A stretch of 32,026 nt of DNA, taken from positions 1 to 32,026 of the forward strand of contig JAWQRN010000293.1 of NCBI GenBank assembly GCA_033557685.1, read 5' to 3'. The notes beneath the pieces are model-generated. The model saw only the letters and a program-made list of their open reading frames with translations, ran no database searches and was not told the origin of the DNA. The stretch comes from Sperchopsis tessellata. Taxonomy: Eukaryota; Arthropoda; Insecta; Coleoptera; Hydrophilidae. This document shows, one piece after another, positions 1 through 12,200 of the stretch. The translations under genes and the position numbers were made by a program. Each line of letters opens with the position of its first letter. The first letter of the stretch is position 1.

Positions 1-50
1 GTTGAAGACACTGCTGCTACCAAAATTAGAATTGCTGTGTGGATCGACAT
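1..50 (-). CDS. Possible first coding exon of a secreted-protein gene, running off the left edge
   Basis: Read on the - strand, a long pyrimidine-rich tract ends in CAG at 53-51. The next bases are an ATG (50-48) that opens MSIHTAILILVAAVSS, up to the window edge. A short polar start followed by a hydrophobic stretch ending in small residues is what a signal peptide looks like, and a 5'UTR intron ending just before the start codon is common in insect genes. Only about 16 codons are visible, so the product is unknown. The + strand frame is also open until TGA at 52-54 (ends AVWIDI) and could be the end of a + strand gene; the splice tract makes the - strand reading better. Confidence 0.4.
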   Translation of the reverse strand, partial: MSIHTAILILVAAVSS

Positions 51-100
51 CTGATAACGGATAGACACAAGAAGAAAAAGAAATGTTAGATACTTGAACA

Positions 101-406
101 ATTTGTTGTTGTTTATTTAACTTCGGCCGAATCTCGCTGCTATGCCCAATCACCAATGCCAGGGATTAGACCCCTCACCTGGGAATTTTGCCGCATCTAG
201 TGTTCCAACTGGAATTGGGTTCTTTTACGTGCATGTGGTCTTCATTTTACCTACAATACACGGGACCCACCGTTTGGCGTCCACCCCGGAAGACGAGCAC
301 CACAAAATCTTTTCCCTAATAACAAAACGCTGACCGCCTCTGGGACTCGAACCTACGACCCCATGCTTAGTAGCCTAGTACTTAGCCACTGAGCTAAGAG
401 ACGGCT
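101..406 (-). repeat. tRNA-derived SINE, copy 1, with 10-bp target-site duplication
   Basis: The element lies between two copies of TACTTGAACA (91-100 and 407-416), a perfect target-site duplication. On the - strand it begins with a tRNA-like head: an A-box-like TAGCTCAGTGG near 388-398 and a B box GGTTCGAGTCC near 343-353. The acceptor-stem halves do not pair well, so this is a SINE head and not a tRNA gene. The body includes a stretch, about 170-275, nearly identical to the copy at 26635-26901, and the 3' end is AAATAAAC-rich. It carries about 40 bases (275-315) that the second copy lacks. The ORF 142-333 is a chance frame inside it. Confidence 0.85.
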
Positions 407-416
407 TACTTGAACA

Positions 417-3200
417 CTAAAACAAGTATCTAAACTGTATATTCAATTTTTAAATTTACAATTTCGTTTTGGATAATTGATATTCTAATGCATATAAACA
501 TAAAAGTTTTTTTATACTTGAGAAGTATAAATGTTACAACGCAAGCATACTGTATATTTTTTTAAAGAATTTAGCAAAATTATAGATTGCTATTTTGCTA
601 CAAGCACTCTATATTGCACTAATATATTTATGCAGGGTATTATCATATCATATCTACGAATAGACTGGTCCAAAATATAGAGTACAACATTTTTGAATCA
701 ACAACGAATAACAATTTAAATCTAACAGAACTCTAACTAAAAAAACATGACCTAGAGATCATAAATGATTTTTCTACAAGATTTAGACATTAAAATAAAT
801 GGTCAATGTAAATTAAATCACATAACGGTAAGACAAATCATTTTTAGTGAAAATTAAGACACTTGTCTGGGAGAGTGTTGAGGGTTGTATCATCTAACCC
901 TGCGGATTTTACTATAGATTATATAAATATTAATAATACACAGTAGAAATAAAAATGACATATCACCCAAATTATTTGTCAACTATTATTATTCCACTGC
1001 ACACTCTGCTTGTGCAATTTTCAAATATATAAATCTAGGTAATACAACAGTTTAATATTGTTTTTATTTTTAAAAGTATGTTTATATAAGCCGGTAATAA
1101 TAACTTCCAGTATAGTTAGAATTATTACCACCGAATGGAAATGCTTATATTTCCTGCACTTTTATTTGTTTTTGCTCCCCTTAAAATATGCCAGAAGATA
1201 TAAATTTTAAACTATATTTTCAGATCTTGTGTATGAACTGTAAACCTTTTGATTTTAAGAATGTAAAAAGTGCGGCCATTTTTTCTGTGAGAAAAATTTG
1301 AAGTAAAATTTTTGTAGGTACTTAGCTTCGATCCAGCACTGTAGTTTTGCATAACGATCCAAAATTTCACACCAGAACGAATCTTTGGGGTGTACCCACC
1401 TGGGCGTATGATAAATTAAAATGCAAAACTTCAAATGCATACGCTGGATTGTAAGTTTAAAGCATATAATCTAAAACCGACTGTGTAAATGCAAAATTTT
1501 TAGGGTTTAAATTGGCTTGTAGCATGTCCACCGAGTCCGAAAATTTTGTTGCACATGTTGTGTATATGTTAACATGTGCGCTCCAACGCTATGATTTGAA
1601 AAATTACCGAAAATTGCTGCTAGTAAAAACTGCAGTTTGTTTGGATGTTGCATTTAAAGAAATAATATATGTCAAAAGTATCTAAAAACCCTTGTGTAAA
1701 AACGCACCTATTTAACAACTCATACATTTTTTTGATCTCATCATTCTGCTTGAGTAGATCTATAAATATCCCAAATGTCAAGTTTCTTATTAATCTGGAA
1801 GTGAGTTAAAGTTTCAAAGAAACGACATGAGTATTTTATTTAATATGTTGACTTTGTCTCATCCTATCCTAACATAAACTCACAGAGACCAGACTGTTAT
1901 TAAATCAATATTTTAAGCATATGATATTAAGAAAATATTTTTTTAGATTTTAATAGTTTTACTAAGTACTTTAGCCAAAGTCATTTTCTGTTGCATTTAC
2001 TGTCTATTAAGTTAAAAATTTTGTCGAGTAGTATGTACAATTTAGATATGTGAAAATATTAAATGTTATATAACAAGGGTGGCACCAGTGCATCAAATTT
2101 ATAGTTTATCAATCTTTTCATTATACAATCACAGCATACCTTGTGTTGAATTTAATTGTATAAATTGTCAATTTGTGTTATTTATGGAGACGGTACAGCA
2201 AAGTCGTTACTGGTGAGCTTCATGTAGCTGGTAATTTGACCATACATGCTATATAACATGCTTATTGTTCAGAAGAATACAAATTTTTATTCATAAAAAA
2301 AATTGATGTAAAAATCAGCATCAAATTCCAAAATACTTTAATCCTATAATGAAACATTTTATAGATGGATTTATTAACTTTAATAAAATAAATATAATGT
2401 CTTCTCAATACTCTGATTAATTTTTTTTATTTTATTTACAATAATCAATTTATTTTTGCTACTTCTATTTTTACTTTATTTTTATTGTATGAATACTATT
2501 ATTTATTTTTGTGAATTGTATCTAAATGTTGATTGTGAGTGAAATTTTGACAATAGAAAGTATCATATTTGTTACAAATTGTAAAAAGAGCGCTTAATAA
2601 AATATTGTATGAATATGTTTAAAACAGAGTATTATTCCCTGATCATATTTTGAAGTTCAGTATCTCAGTATTAGACTATAGTTTCACAGAATTTACAAAA
2701 GATTACTCTAAAGAATAGCGTAACACACAAATTACATGTCATACATTTCTAAGAATTCAACTAGCTTTCAGTGATACTAAGATCGATTTATACACACGCT
2801 ACACAAGGTAAACAACACATGCAAGATGCTTTCGTGGAACTGGTACATGTTTTACAATATCACCATAGTAAATAATAATGGTAACAAAAGTAATATGCAG
2901 GTGCCACTTTAAAGGTTGGGTTGCAATGGCTTCTAAATGTTTTGAAATTTCAAAATAAAACTTTCGGAATGTATTTACGAACCAGACTCTCTTTAAGTTT
3001 GTTTAATTGAAACGTTTAGCATTTTGCTGGAATTCCTGTATATAACCTTTAACATTTAATATTTCTAATAATTGTCACTGCAATGACATGACATTCCGTG
3101 TGTATGCTGCTTCATGACTCTTTTGACTGTACTAAACTATACAAGTACAAAACCAACTGCTACAAGTTGGGTATAAACTGTGAGGATTACGAGAAGATTG
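417..3200. other. AT-rich intergenic DNA with no recognisable gene
   Basis: No open frame here resembles a known protein and no tRNA, rRNA or clear terminal repeats were seen. The stretch 1250-1640 is less AT-rich than its surroundings and may be part of an old transposon, but I could not find its ends. Bases 2400-2530 are very T- and A-rich. Confidence 0.5.
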
Positions 3201-5150
3201 CAAAACCAGAGAATTCACTAACTGGAGTGAATTTTCGCATTTCTCACCGAATGGAACAGGGGCGTACCTTTTTCTCTGGTGACTTCAACATGAATTTCCT
3301 GGAGGACTCCGATAGCAGGAGGGCATTCTTGGAGGTTCTGGGTTCTTTTTCTTTGCGTCCTTTGATGGGTGATCATCCAACAAGATTTTCAGGAGAGTCA
3401 TGCAGTTGCTTAGATAATATATTTACAGATGCTAATTTAGATAAAATACAGAGCATTGAAACAGTAGATTTGCATGTGTCCGATCCCGCAGATTGTGACA
3501 ATAACCAGTTTTAATGGAGGGTCTGCAGAGAGAAAGAGAAGTACAGAAGGATAACTGATGGAGGTTATCTCAATGAGAGATTAACTCTCAGTGTTTGACT
3601 GGATTTAGAATGTATTTTACCTAGCTCTATAAGCAACACACAAAAAATGTTTTCAGTGCACCAGGAAAGAAATTTCCACCCGCATACAACTCGCGGTCGG
3701 CCAATAATTAATGGGATAACAGGACTTAAAAAATCCCATTCAGAGGAAATAAATCGAATGGTTAATGTGATATATGCCTTAAACACAATAGGAATTGTAA
3801 TAGGGTATCCTGCTACTGAGATGCATATAAGGCTTATAAACAGTGATATATCGAACAAATGACAAATGAGAAGAATAGAATTCAAAAAACAGGAAAATAT
3901 CCCAACAAACAGAAGACTTACTTTTTCTGTGGCCAACCAATGAAAACGCAGTCCTTAAAATAATATTAACACTAAATATCAAATATACTTAAGATGTTTA
4001 CAGCCTTATAACATCAATATAAAGAAAAACACGGATTCATTTTCATTAGCAACCAACATGGATCTGGCAGGTAAGGTCAATAACGACTGTTTTGAGTCTC
4101 ATTTGGGGTTTCACTAGGGTATTTGACATGGTGTAAAGAGCAAGAGTTGCCATGTATAACATGTCAAAGGCATTTGACACAGTATCCCATGGGCTGCTAT
4201 TGAAGAAGTTGAACTATTATAGTGCCGAGGGTGTTACATTGAGTGTTATGGAGTTGTATCTGCAAAAGAGATATCAGGCAAGGATTTGGAAGAATAACTT
4301 TTCCGATTTTGGATATATATATATATATACATATATACATATCAATGACATATTGACAAACATCAGGAGTGATTCTACTATTTTGCTTTATGCTGACGAT
4401 ACATCCTTCCTCTGGTAAGTGACAAGTTGAACGAGCTGGAACAAAGAATGATCGATGTAATGGGAAGTGCTGAAATGTGATTCACTGTAAACAAATTTAA
4501 GCTGAATAACACAAAAATACAGGTAATGAACTTCGGCCCTGTAAGAAAAACACCACCAGATATGGTACAGTTTCTTGGCTTGTACATAAGTAGTAAACTA
4601 ACTTGGACAGAGCATATCCTTGCATTAAGAAGAAAGTTGCAAACAGCTGTATTTACCATTTGAAAATTGAAAGCTCAGTACCAACCAATGTGTAAAGACA
4701 GTCTATTACGCCAATTTTCATAGTCTATTGTCATATGGAATCATTATTTGGGGAAGCTCCACTGCTATAGCGAAAATTTTATTGCTTCAAAAGAGGACCG
4801 TCAGGATTATATGCAGTATGGGGAGAGCTGTGGAGACTACTTTAAAAGAGAAAGGATACTTACCGTGTATTCTGCTTATACACTAACCCTTCTAAAATAC
4901 TTTCACAGTCACAGAGATTTCACGAACAACGGTGAACACTACTAAGGCACCAGAGCACGATATGAGATTCAGATGCCCTATCACAGATTGAACACCACCC
5001 AACAGATAATTGACTACCATGGTATTTATATTAGTTTTATAACAAGCTGCCTGCAGTGTACAGAGCCATGCCAATGAGGAAATTAATTTCCACTGCAAGG
5101 GAAATACTTCTAGAGAAAACCGATTTATACTTATTAATGTTTCATTGATA
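3200..5150 (+). mobile_element. LINE A: 5'-truncated, decayed non-LTR retrotransposon ORF2
   Basis: The C-terminal part of an endonuclease/exonuclease/phosphatase-type endonuclease is readable at about 3260-3510, with GDFNMNFLEDSDSRR and later SCSCLDNIFTDANLDKIQSI. A reverse transcriptase follows. MSKAFDTVSHGLLLKKLNYY (4158 on) is the palm motif with the first catalytic Asp. LLYADDTSFL near 4387 is the YADD box, followed by FLGLYISSKLTWTEHI near 4570. The C-terminal connection domain includes FYNKLPAVYRA near 5034. The frame is broken several times, and the segment that should carry the PQGSVLGP motif is missing, replaced by a TA-rich microsatellite. It belongs to the jockey/CR1 broad group; I cannot fix the clade. 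It is inactive. Confidence 0.85.
4312..4342. repeat. TA-rich microsatellite inside the LINE A reverse transcriptase
   Basis: A run of TA dinucleotides with a few TACATA interruptions lies between the palm motif and INDILTNIRSD. It sits where intact relatives carry the PQGSVLGP strand, so the microsatellite appears to have replaced or followed a deletion of conserved coding sequence. Confidence 0.8.
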
Positions 5151-6156
5151 TACTTTATATCTATCTATCAACAAATGTTAAAATGATGATATTTACCTAT
5201 ATAAGAAGTGAAATTGGTTACCCGTAAGTACGATGTGTCAATTATCTCACTCTGAGAAGAGCCCATGACATGATATTGTATATTTTCTAACATTGATCAA
5301 ATAGAGGAAACATTTTAGTGTTGATTATTTTCAACATTAGTACCATAAATAATATCTGCACAAAAAAGAATTTCTATGTTTCATACACACATTCTCAGAT
5401 TTTGATTTTCATACTTTCAAAAATATAGATGTAATGGACACCAATCCTTTTAGATGGGACATGATGTTCATATGTAAGTATCAGTCAGAAATTAATTTGT
5501 TTCTTTATATGAATATAAGTTAAATTAGAGTTGTTAATTTAAATTTGATCTATTGACTACAACCATATGCTCACACACCATGGAAGCATTGTATTTTTCT
5601 GTGACTTTACGAATTTAGAAAATCTGAAAAAATGTGCCCACGTTTGTTGAAATTGAATTTTACAAATATTTATTGTAAAATACTAACATATATTTATTTG
5701 TTTTGCTTGATTTAAAGCCATTTTAATAAGTCCGGTTATCTACCTTGCAAAAAATTTTTGAGCAGCTGTTCTCGAGATGTTTGTTATAGAAAAGATTAAT
5801 GGTAACTTTGATAGATTCTTTGTGATTAGTTAACAATGACAACTGGAAACCTGAACGTATGGAAGCTAATTCTATGGCATATGTGGTAAGTAATAATAGA
5901 TTATCTGTTTGTTATAAAATATTAAGAATAAGTCAGTATATATGTCATTTATGACAATGATATTTGTCAGATATAGGGTTTAATTAGTTAATTTTTTTAT
6001 CAAAATTTGCCATATATGTCTTTCACTTCATATAAATTAATTCCAATGATCTAAATGTCCGGATGAATACATTTTACACTACATTATTATAACAACATTT
6101 TAAAAGATTTCTTTGAAAATATCTTATATTTTGAAAATTGCAATTTTTGCTTACAG
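5150..6156. other. AT-rich region upstream of the carrier gene, presumed promoter and 5'UTR
   Basis: No transposon protein is readable here. Two splice-like signals are present: a strong donor GTAAGT at 5886-5891 and a TTGCTTACAG acceptor ending at 6156. Together they could define a 5'UTR intron of the glutamate carrier gene. An ATG at 5836 precedes the donor and is discussed as a possible alternative first exon. I could not identify a TATA box or initiator with confidence. Confidence 0.4.
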
Positions 6157-6215
6157 TTTTAGGCAAATTAAGCAAATATTTGCTAAGAAATGGGTGACAA
6201 GGGATCACAATTCTC
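6157..6215 (+). CDS. GC1: Carrier gene exon 1 (26 coding bases from 6190)
   Basis: ATG at 6190 has G at -3 and G at +4, a good start context. It encodes MGDKGSQF plus two bases, then the donor GTGAGT at 6216. Joined to exon 2 it reads MGDKGSQFSVIPKVINGG, the same layout as relatives, which have a short polar leader before the (I/L)PK(I/V)INGG motif. A TTACAG acceptor ending at 6156 suggests the exon begins at 6157 and that an untranslated exon lies upstream. Too short to show up as an ORF; found by phase and family fit. Confidence 0.8.
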
Positions 6216-9200
6216 GTGAGTAGCCTCTTTATATAATGAATATCGTCAAATTGTTAAAACAGATTAGAAATAATCAAGTTCATTAGTTTATTAAGGTTTT
6301 TATTTGGAAATCAAGCTACAACTAAATTTGCAGCGCAATTTTACTAATCTGATCTTACCAAATGTACAGAATATAAATTTCCAATTAACTTATTTTGTCA
6401 ATAAAGATAAGTTATCAGCAGATGTCTCCTATAACCTAATTCAATCCAAGGGAAAGTTATACACAAAGCGATCGTAATTACCGGCACACAAAACGGAAGT
6501 GATTTTAGCGCGACACCATCTACTTCTACACAATTGTCTCAACTCTCAGGCCAGATCAACTGCCAATATGCCCCTTTGCAAATGCCTAACATTCCGGAAG
6601 ATGATTTCCAATTGATTCAAAACAGAAAAAGAATAAGGAATCCTGAACAACTGTTCCCCAGTAAACAAACAAGGATTTCGAATTATTTATTAAATAAACC
6701 TGTCATAACTCAAAATATATTCGAATCTAAGCAAGAAAATAGTGAAGGGATGGAAATTAATGTTGAAATACAAAATACCGGACCCAAACCCGCACCTATA
6801 ACAATATTTGGAGTAGAAGATATTGATCCACTGCATAAGCTAATCCTCGAGGCCATAGATAATGAAAACTACAGGGTCAAGGTGCTGGGAAATAGTAAAG
6901 TCAAATTGCAACTGCTCAAAGTCGAACACTTCAACCCGGTCATGGACACCCTAGACAACAAAAAAACACAATACTTCACATATAAGCTTAAAAAAGATAG
7001 AAGCTTTAGAGTTGTCCTCAAGGAACATTTGGAACATAAGACATAGAGAAACCAAGCAGCCCCTGCCAATGTTCTTTATTGACCTCAAATCTAAGGAGAA
7101 TAATAAAGAAATATATAACTTAAAATTACTGGACAGGTCTATAGTGCAATTTGAACCACCACATAGCAGACGCATCATTCCACAGTGCACGAGATGCCAA
7201 GATTATGGACATACCAAAAACTTCTGCCGTAGAGAGTTCAGCTGTGTCAAGTGTGCAGGTAAGCATGCAAACGAATCCTGCCAAAGAAAAGAAAGAGATG
7301 CTAAAGTTACATGTGTCAACTGTAACGGCAACCATCCGGCCAACTATCGAGGATGTATTGTTCATAAACAACTACAGCAACGACTATATCCCACACTCAG
7401 AGAAAAACTAATAGATCAATCTAAGAATACTGATGCAAACCAACAATCTCAATGAGCAATACCTTCCTACCAAATGTCAAATAATCAAAATCATTATAAT
7501 ACAACTTTCTATAAGTTTCGAACTCATCAGGTTGGAAAGCACACAAAATAAGCCTCTCAAAGGAATGCTGGGCAAAAAATGCAAGGCATAAACCAACCAC
7601 CAAACGACATCAGTGAACTGAAAGGCCTAAAATTCTAGAAACATGAGCACAATGATGAACCTCCTTACTACTCTAGTCAACAAACTTAACAATGACAATA
7701 TATCATAGACATAGAATTGCAGTCTGGAATGCCAACAGCCTAAATCATCACCTTCAAGAAGTTAAAACATTTATAACAAACCACGATGTCGACATAATGT
7801 TAATATCAGAAGCACATTACTGATAAACATTATATTAAAGTTCCAAAATACAATGGCTACTGTACTTAACACCCAACCAAAGGAAGAGCTCATGGGGGAA
7901 CAGCCCTAATTATCCGCAACAACATAAAACATCACGAAGAGGAAAAATATGAAAAAGAACACCTTCAGGCTACTAGCAATATTCTCGAGGACAGATTGGG
8001 CGATTGCACTATTTCTGCTATCTACTGCCCATCAAAACATAACAATAAAAAAGAAAATTTTAAGCAATTTCTCAGCACTTTGGGGAAGAGATTCATAGGT
8101 GGTGGGGACTTTAACGCCGAGCATCTAATATGGGGCTCTAGGTTGATAACAGCAAGGGGCAGAGAGCTAGCCAAGGTCATCGATGCTGGTAGCCTGAAGA
8201 CCTTGTCCACTGGCCATCTGATATAAATAGGATACCGGATGCAATCGACTTTTGTGTCACGAAGGGAATTGACACAAGGAAGGTAAAGGTAACAACATGC
8301 TTGAACTTCTCATAAGATCATTCGCCAATAATTGTTGATTTGCTTATGCAAATTCTATGAAAAGAAAAACAACCAACACTTTTTAGCAGATGTACCGACT
8401 GGAATGTTTTTAGGGATGAGCTTGACAAACTTATCTCACTGGATATTCCTTTAAAAACTAAAGGTGAGCTAGAAGTAGCAGTGAACACGTTAACAACGAA
8501 CATCCAGCAGGCTGCATGGCGGGCAACCCCAGCTACAAGCAGCAGGGAAATAAAAGAAGAATAACCGTACACTATAACGCAGAAAATAAGAAAAAAATGA
8601 CATCTCCGCAAACAATGGCAATAAACGTAACATCAAGATGATATAATTAAACTAAAGATCAGCAAAGAGCTGAAAGAGCTTCCGTCTGAATCTAGAAACC
8701 AGGGTATTCAGGATTATTTTGAAAGCTTGAGTACGTCTCCAGCTACAGACTACTCTTTGTGGTAAGCCACCAGAAAACTGAAAAGACCTCATCAATCAAA
8801 CCTTCCCATCAGAGACGAAACATCTAATAAATGGGCCAGAAATGACAATGAAAAAGCCAACATTTTTACTAAACACCTAGCTAACACATTCCAAACCCAA
8901 TCCATCTGCTGTAACTGCAATGAAGATGACGAAATACAAGGGTTCCTTGGGTCTCCTTTTCAAATGGATCTTCGTATTAAAAAGTGGAAGGAATAATTGA
9001 GAAGCAAATAAATCCGAAGAAAGCCCCAGGTTTAGACTTAATAACAGAGAGAATGTTGCAGGATACATCCGACAAATGCTTTAAAGCTGTCACCCAGATT
9101 TTTAATGAAATTACTAGAATAAACCACTTCCCTAACCAATAAAAGGTTGTACAAGTTGTTATGATCCTGAAACCAGGGAAACAACCTGAGGATGCTAAAT

Positions 9201-12200
9201 CATACCGACCAATAAGATTGATCCCTATATTATCTAAAGTCTTTGAAAAATTCTTCTGGGACAGTTAAAGCCTATAATAGAGGCTCGAAAGTTGATTCCC
9301 AATCATCAATTTGGTTTCCGGAACCAACATGGAATGATCGAACGGGTTCATAGAATAGTCGGGAGAATCAACAGATATCTCGAGGGAAAGAAATATTGCT
9401 TGCCGCCTTCCTTGACATCAGCCAGGCCTTTGATAAAGCTTATTTTATATATTGAAGAGAACTGTACCATACCATCATTATCTTGTATTGAGGTCCTACC
9501 TAAGCAACAGGCACTTCTTAATTAAACATCAAAACGAATATACTCAACTTCATCCTATCCACTCGGGGGTACCACAGGGGAGCGTCCTGGGACCTATACT
9601 ATAACTTCTGTACACATCTGACCTACCAACATCAAGCCTTACAATGGTTGCCAACTTTGCTGATGACACTACTGTGTTATCATCACCTACAGATCCAGCA
9701 ACTACATCCAGGAACCTCCAAAACCATCTAAATAAAATCCAAGACTGGCTCAGGAAATGGTGAATCAAAGCAAACAAACTGAAGATGCTAAATACCTAGG
9801 CCTGCATCTTGATCATAGACTCACTTAGCGTAAACACATTTTTACAAAACGAAAGTAGCTTGGATTAAAGTTCAGGCAAATGTACTGGATAATCGGAAGA
9901 AAATCAAAATTGTTCCTGGAAAACAAGCTACTACTTTATAAGGCCATAATCAAGGTAATCTAGACTTATGGTATTCAACTCTGGGGTACCGCTCCGAACT
10001 CAAACATCGAGATACTGCAGCGGTTTCAAAATAAAGTGCTAGGTGCCATCTTCACTTCCTTATGTAGGCAAAGAATAGAGTGAGGAATGCTCACTAGTGT
10101 GGCGAAGTTCCATTCTATTGGTTATTATCGAGCGTAAGAAAGTTCATTGCACGAGTTAATTAATCATAGATATTTTCTTATAGGAGTGATGATCTGACTA
10201 TGCATGCAAGCACCGAAAATATAGGGAGGCCTACGATAAACAAAAACCTAAGTTTCAACAATATATCTAAGAAAAGAAGGGAGCCAGATCACTCAATCTC
10301 CGTCATAAAGCAAATATTAGGATGTTAGGATATATGTGATTGAAAAAGGTATCTAGTGCATCTCTTCCCAACGACTATATAACAAACATGTCATCGACGT
10401 AACAGAACTAACATTAGAGCTTTATATCGGTGGAAGATACTAACTGCAACAAGGGGGAATCCATAGTAACCCCAGAAGTTTATTCGAAGAAATGGTATCT
10501 AAATTGGAAATAAACTAAGACAAACTTCTGTCAGCACTGCAATATTTTGAGATGATTTCAGTAAATCTCTGATTGTGATAATAACACCATTGATGGGTAT
10601 ACTAGTGGAGAGAGACTCGATATTGAAACTCACCTATACTAGAAATCTGTTCCAGAAACTGGGAAGAGTTTCATAGGTGGGATACAGATTATCCTAGAAA
10701 ATTTATTAAGTACTAGAGTGAGGAATCGGGCTGCTAACACAACTGTTGGGCTCAGGGAAAGAATGCAATAATTGTTTTACTATGGAGATTTAATCATCTA
10801 GCTCTCTTACTTTCTTAGATGTATTGTTGATTCTGTTCATCATAAGCACACCCATACCACACATCATCACCACTGTTAGAAATTATCTGTGATTAATTCC
10901 GAAGCACTTTTATCCAATGGATATAATTTGTCAACAGTCAATATGATAATTGCAAAAACCATCTATCACTAACAAAAAAATACTCCTGAAGTGAAAACAA
11001 CAACTTTTCTACTATCCATCAAGGATTTGATGGACAAAATTATCTGCATTCTAAGAAAATTTGGCATTAAAACGTTCTTCTGCAAAACATGTCATCCCAC
11101 TGGAAAGCGAACGGATTTATCATATCCATTGATCCTATGGCAAGGTTTATATCAAAGAAACCACATGTAGGATTGCTACTCATCTAGAAGAACATGAACA
11201 TTGTACTGATCTTGGTCATATTACTCAATCAGCTATGGCTAAACATTATCATGAAACAGGTCATACAAGTATATTTAAAGATTCAGAAAAGCCATTGAGT
11301 TTTATAATCACTCCAACAACATTAATAGGGTCAATGGTTTTTAATTTCTAATCCCTTGGAAGAACCCCTGACTGTTTTCTCTCCTCGTATATCCGAATGT
11401 AACTGTACAGCCCTAGTGCTCACAGTCCAGTCCTATATAAGCATGATCTGGCAGAATCCGGTTCAGTGTGCTGTAGTAATATTACTAATCTAGAAAAATC
11501 CCTTATCCTTATTTATGTTCTATAAAAATAAGTCTTATATTAAATAACATCTATATTACCTAATTGTTTTCTTTACTTTTTTTAAATAGATTTAAATATG
11601 TGATGAATATTTTAATAAACCTAACACTTACAATCGACTATTTATTCAGGGTAATCCCGAAAGTTATAAATGGTGGAATAGCTGGCATAATAGGAGTATC
11701 AGTAGTATTTCCTCTCGACCTTGTAAAAACCCGATTACAAAATCAACAAATTGGACCTAATGGTGAAAAACAATACAGTTCAATGTAAGTAACAACTGAA
11801 TAGCAATTAAATAAAACGAGTTCCACATCTTGCTATGTAATATTCAAGTTTTGTTTTTTTTTTGCAAAATGGCATTATCAAACATGCTGAGCATTTGCTA
11901 GTGCATTTCTTTCAATATATTGATTATAATTATTTAATGGAATAAAGTTTCACAATTTTTATATCATTGAAAATGTGTCCAGGTCAAAATTACATAGAGG
12001 CTGTAAAAGTTACTGGTAGAACTTTAGTAAAAATCATCCTATATGAAACCTACAAAAGTAATTGAACAAATATTTATCCGTTTTTACTTTATCTTGTGTT
12101 TCTTTCGATGAATTCATGGAATTGATAAGGTTTTGACTGAAGATATTGCAAATGTCGACGATATTTCATTTTATTTATACTTTAAGTTATATTAATCTAT

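Noticed and set aside
340..405. tRNA gene on the - strand
   Set aside because: A and B boxes are present but the acceptor arms do not pair, and the tRNA-like part is attached to a repeated body with target-site duplications, so it is a SINE head.
3565..3936. A 123-aa - strand hydrophobic frame as a membrane protein
   Set aside because: It overlaps the LINE A linker read on the + strand (3647-3862) and resembles an antisense shadow with no family likeness.
11564..11649. ATG at 11564 as the carrier start codon
   Set aside because: The frame before 11650 is AT-rich intron sequence unlike the family leader, and a TTTATTCAG acceptor lies at the junction; exon 1 at 6190-6215 fits better.
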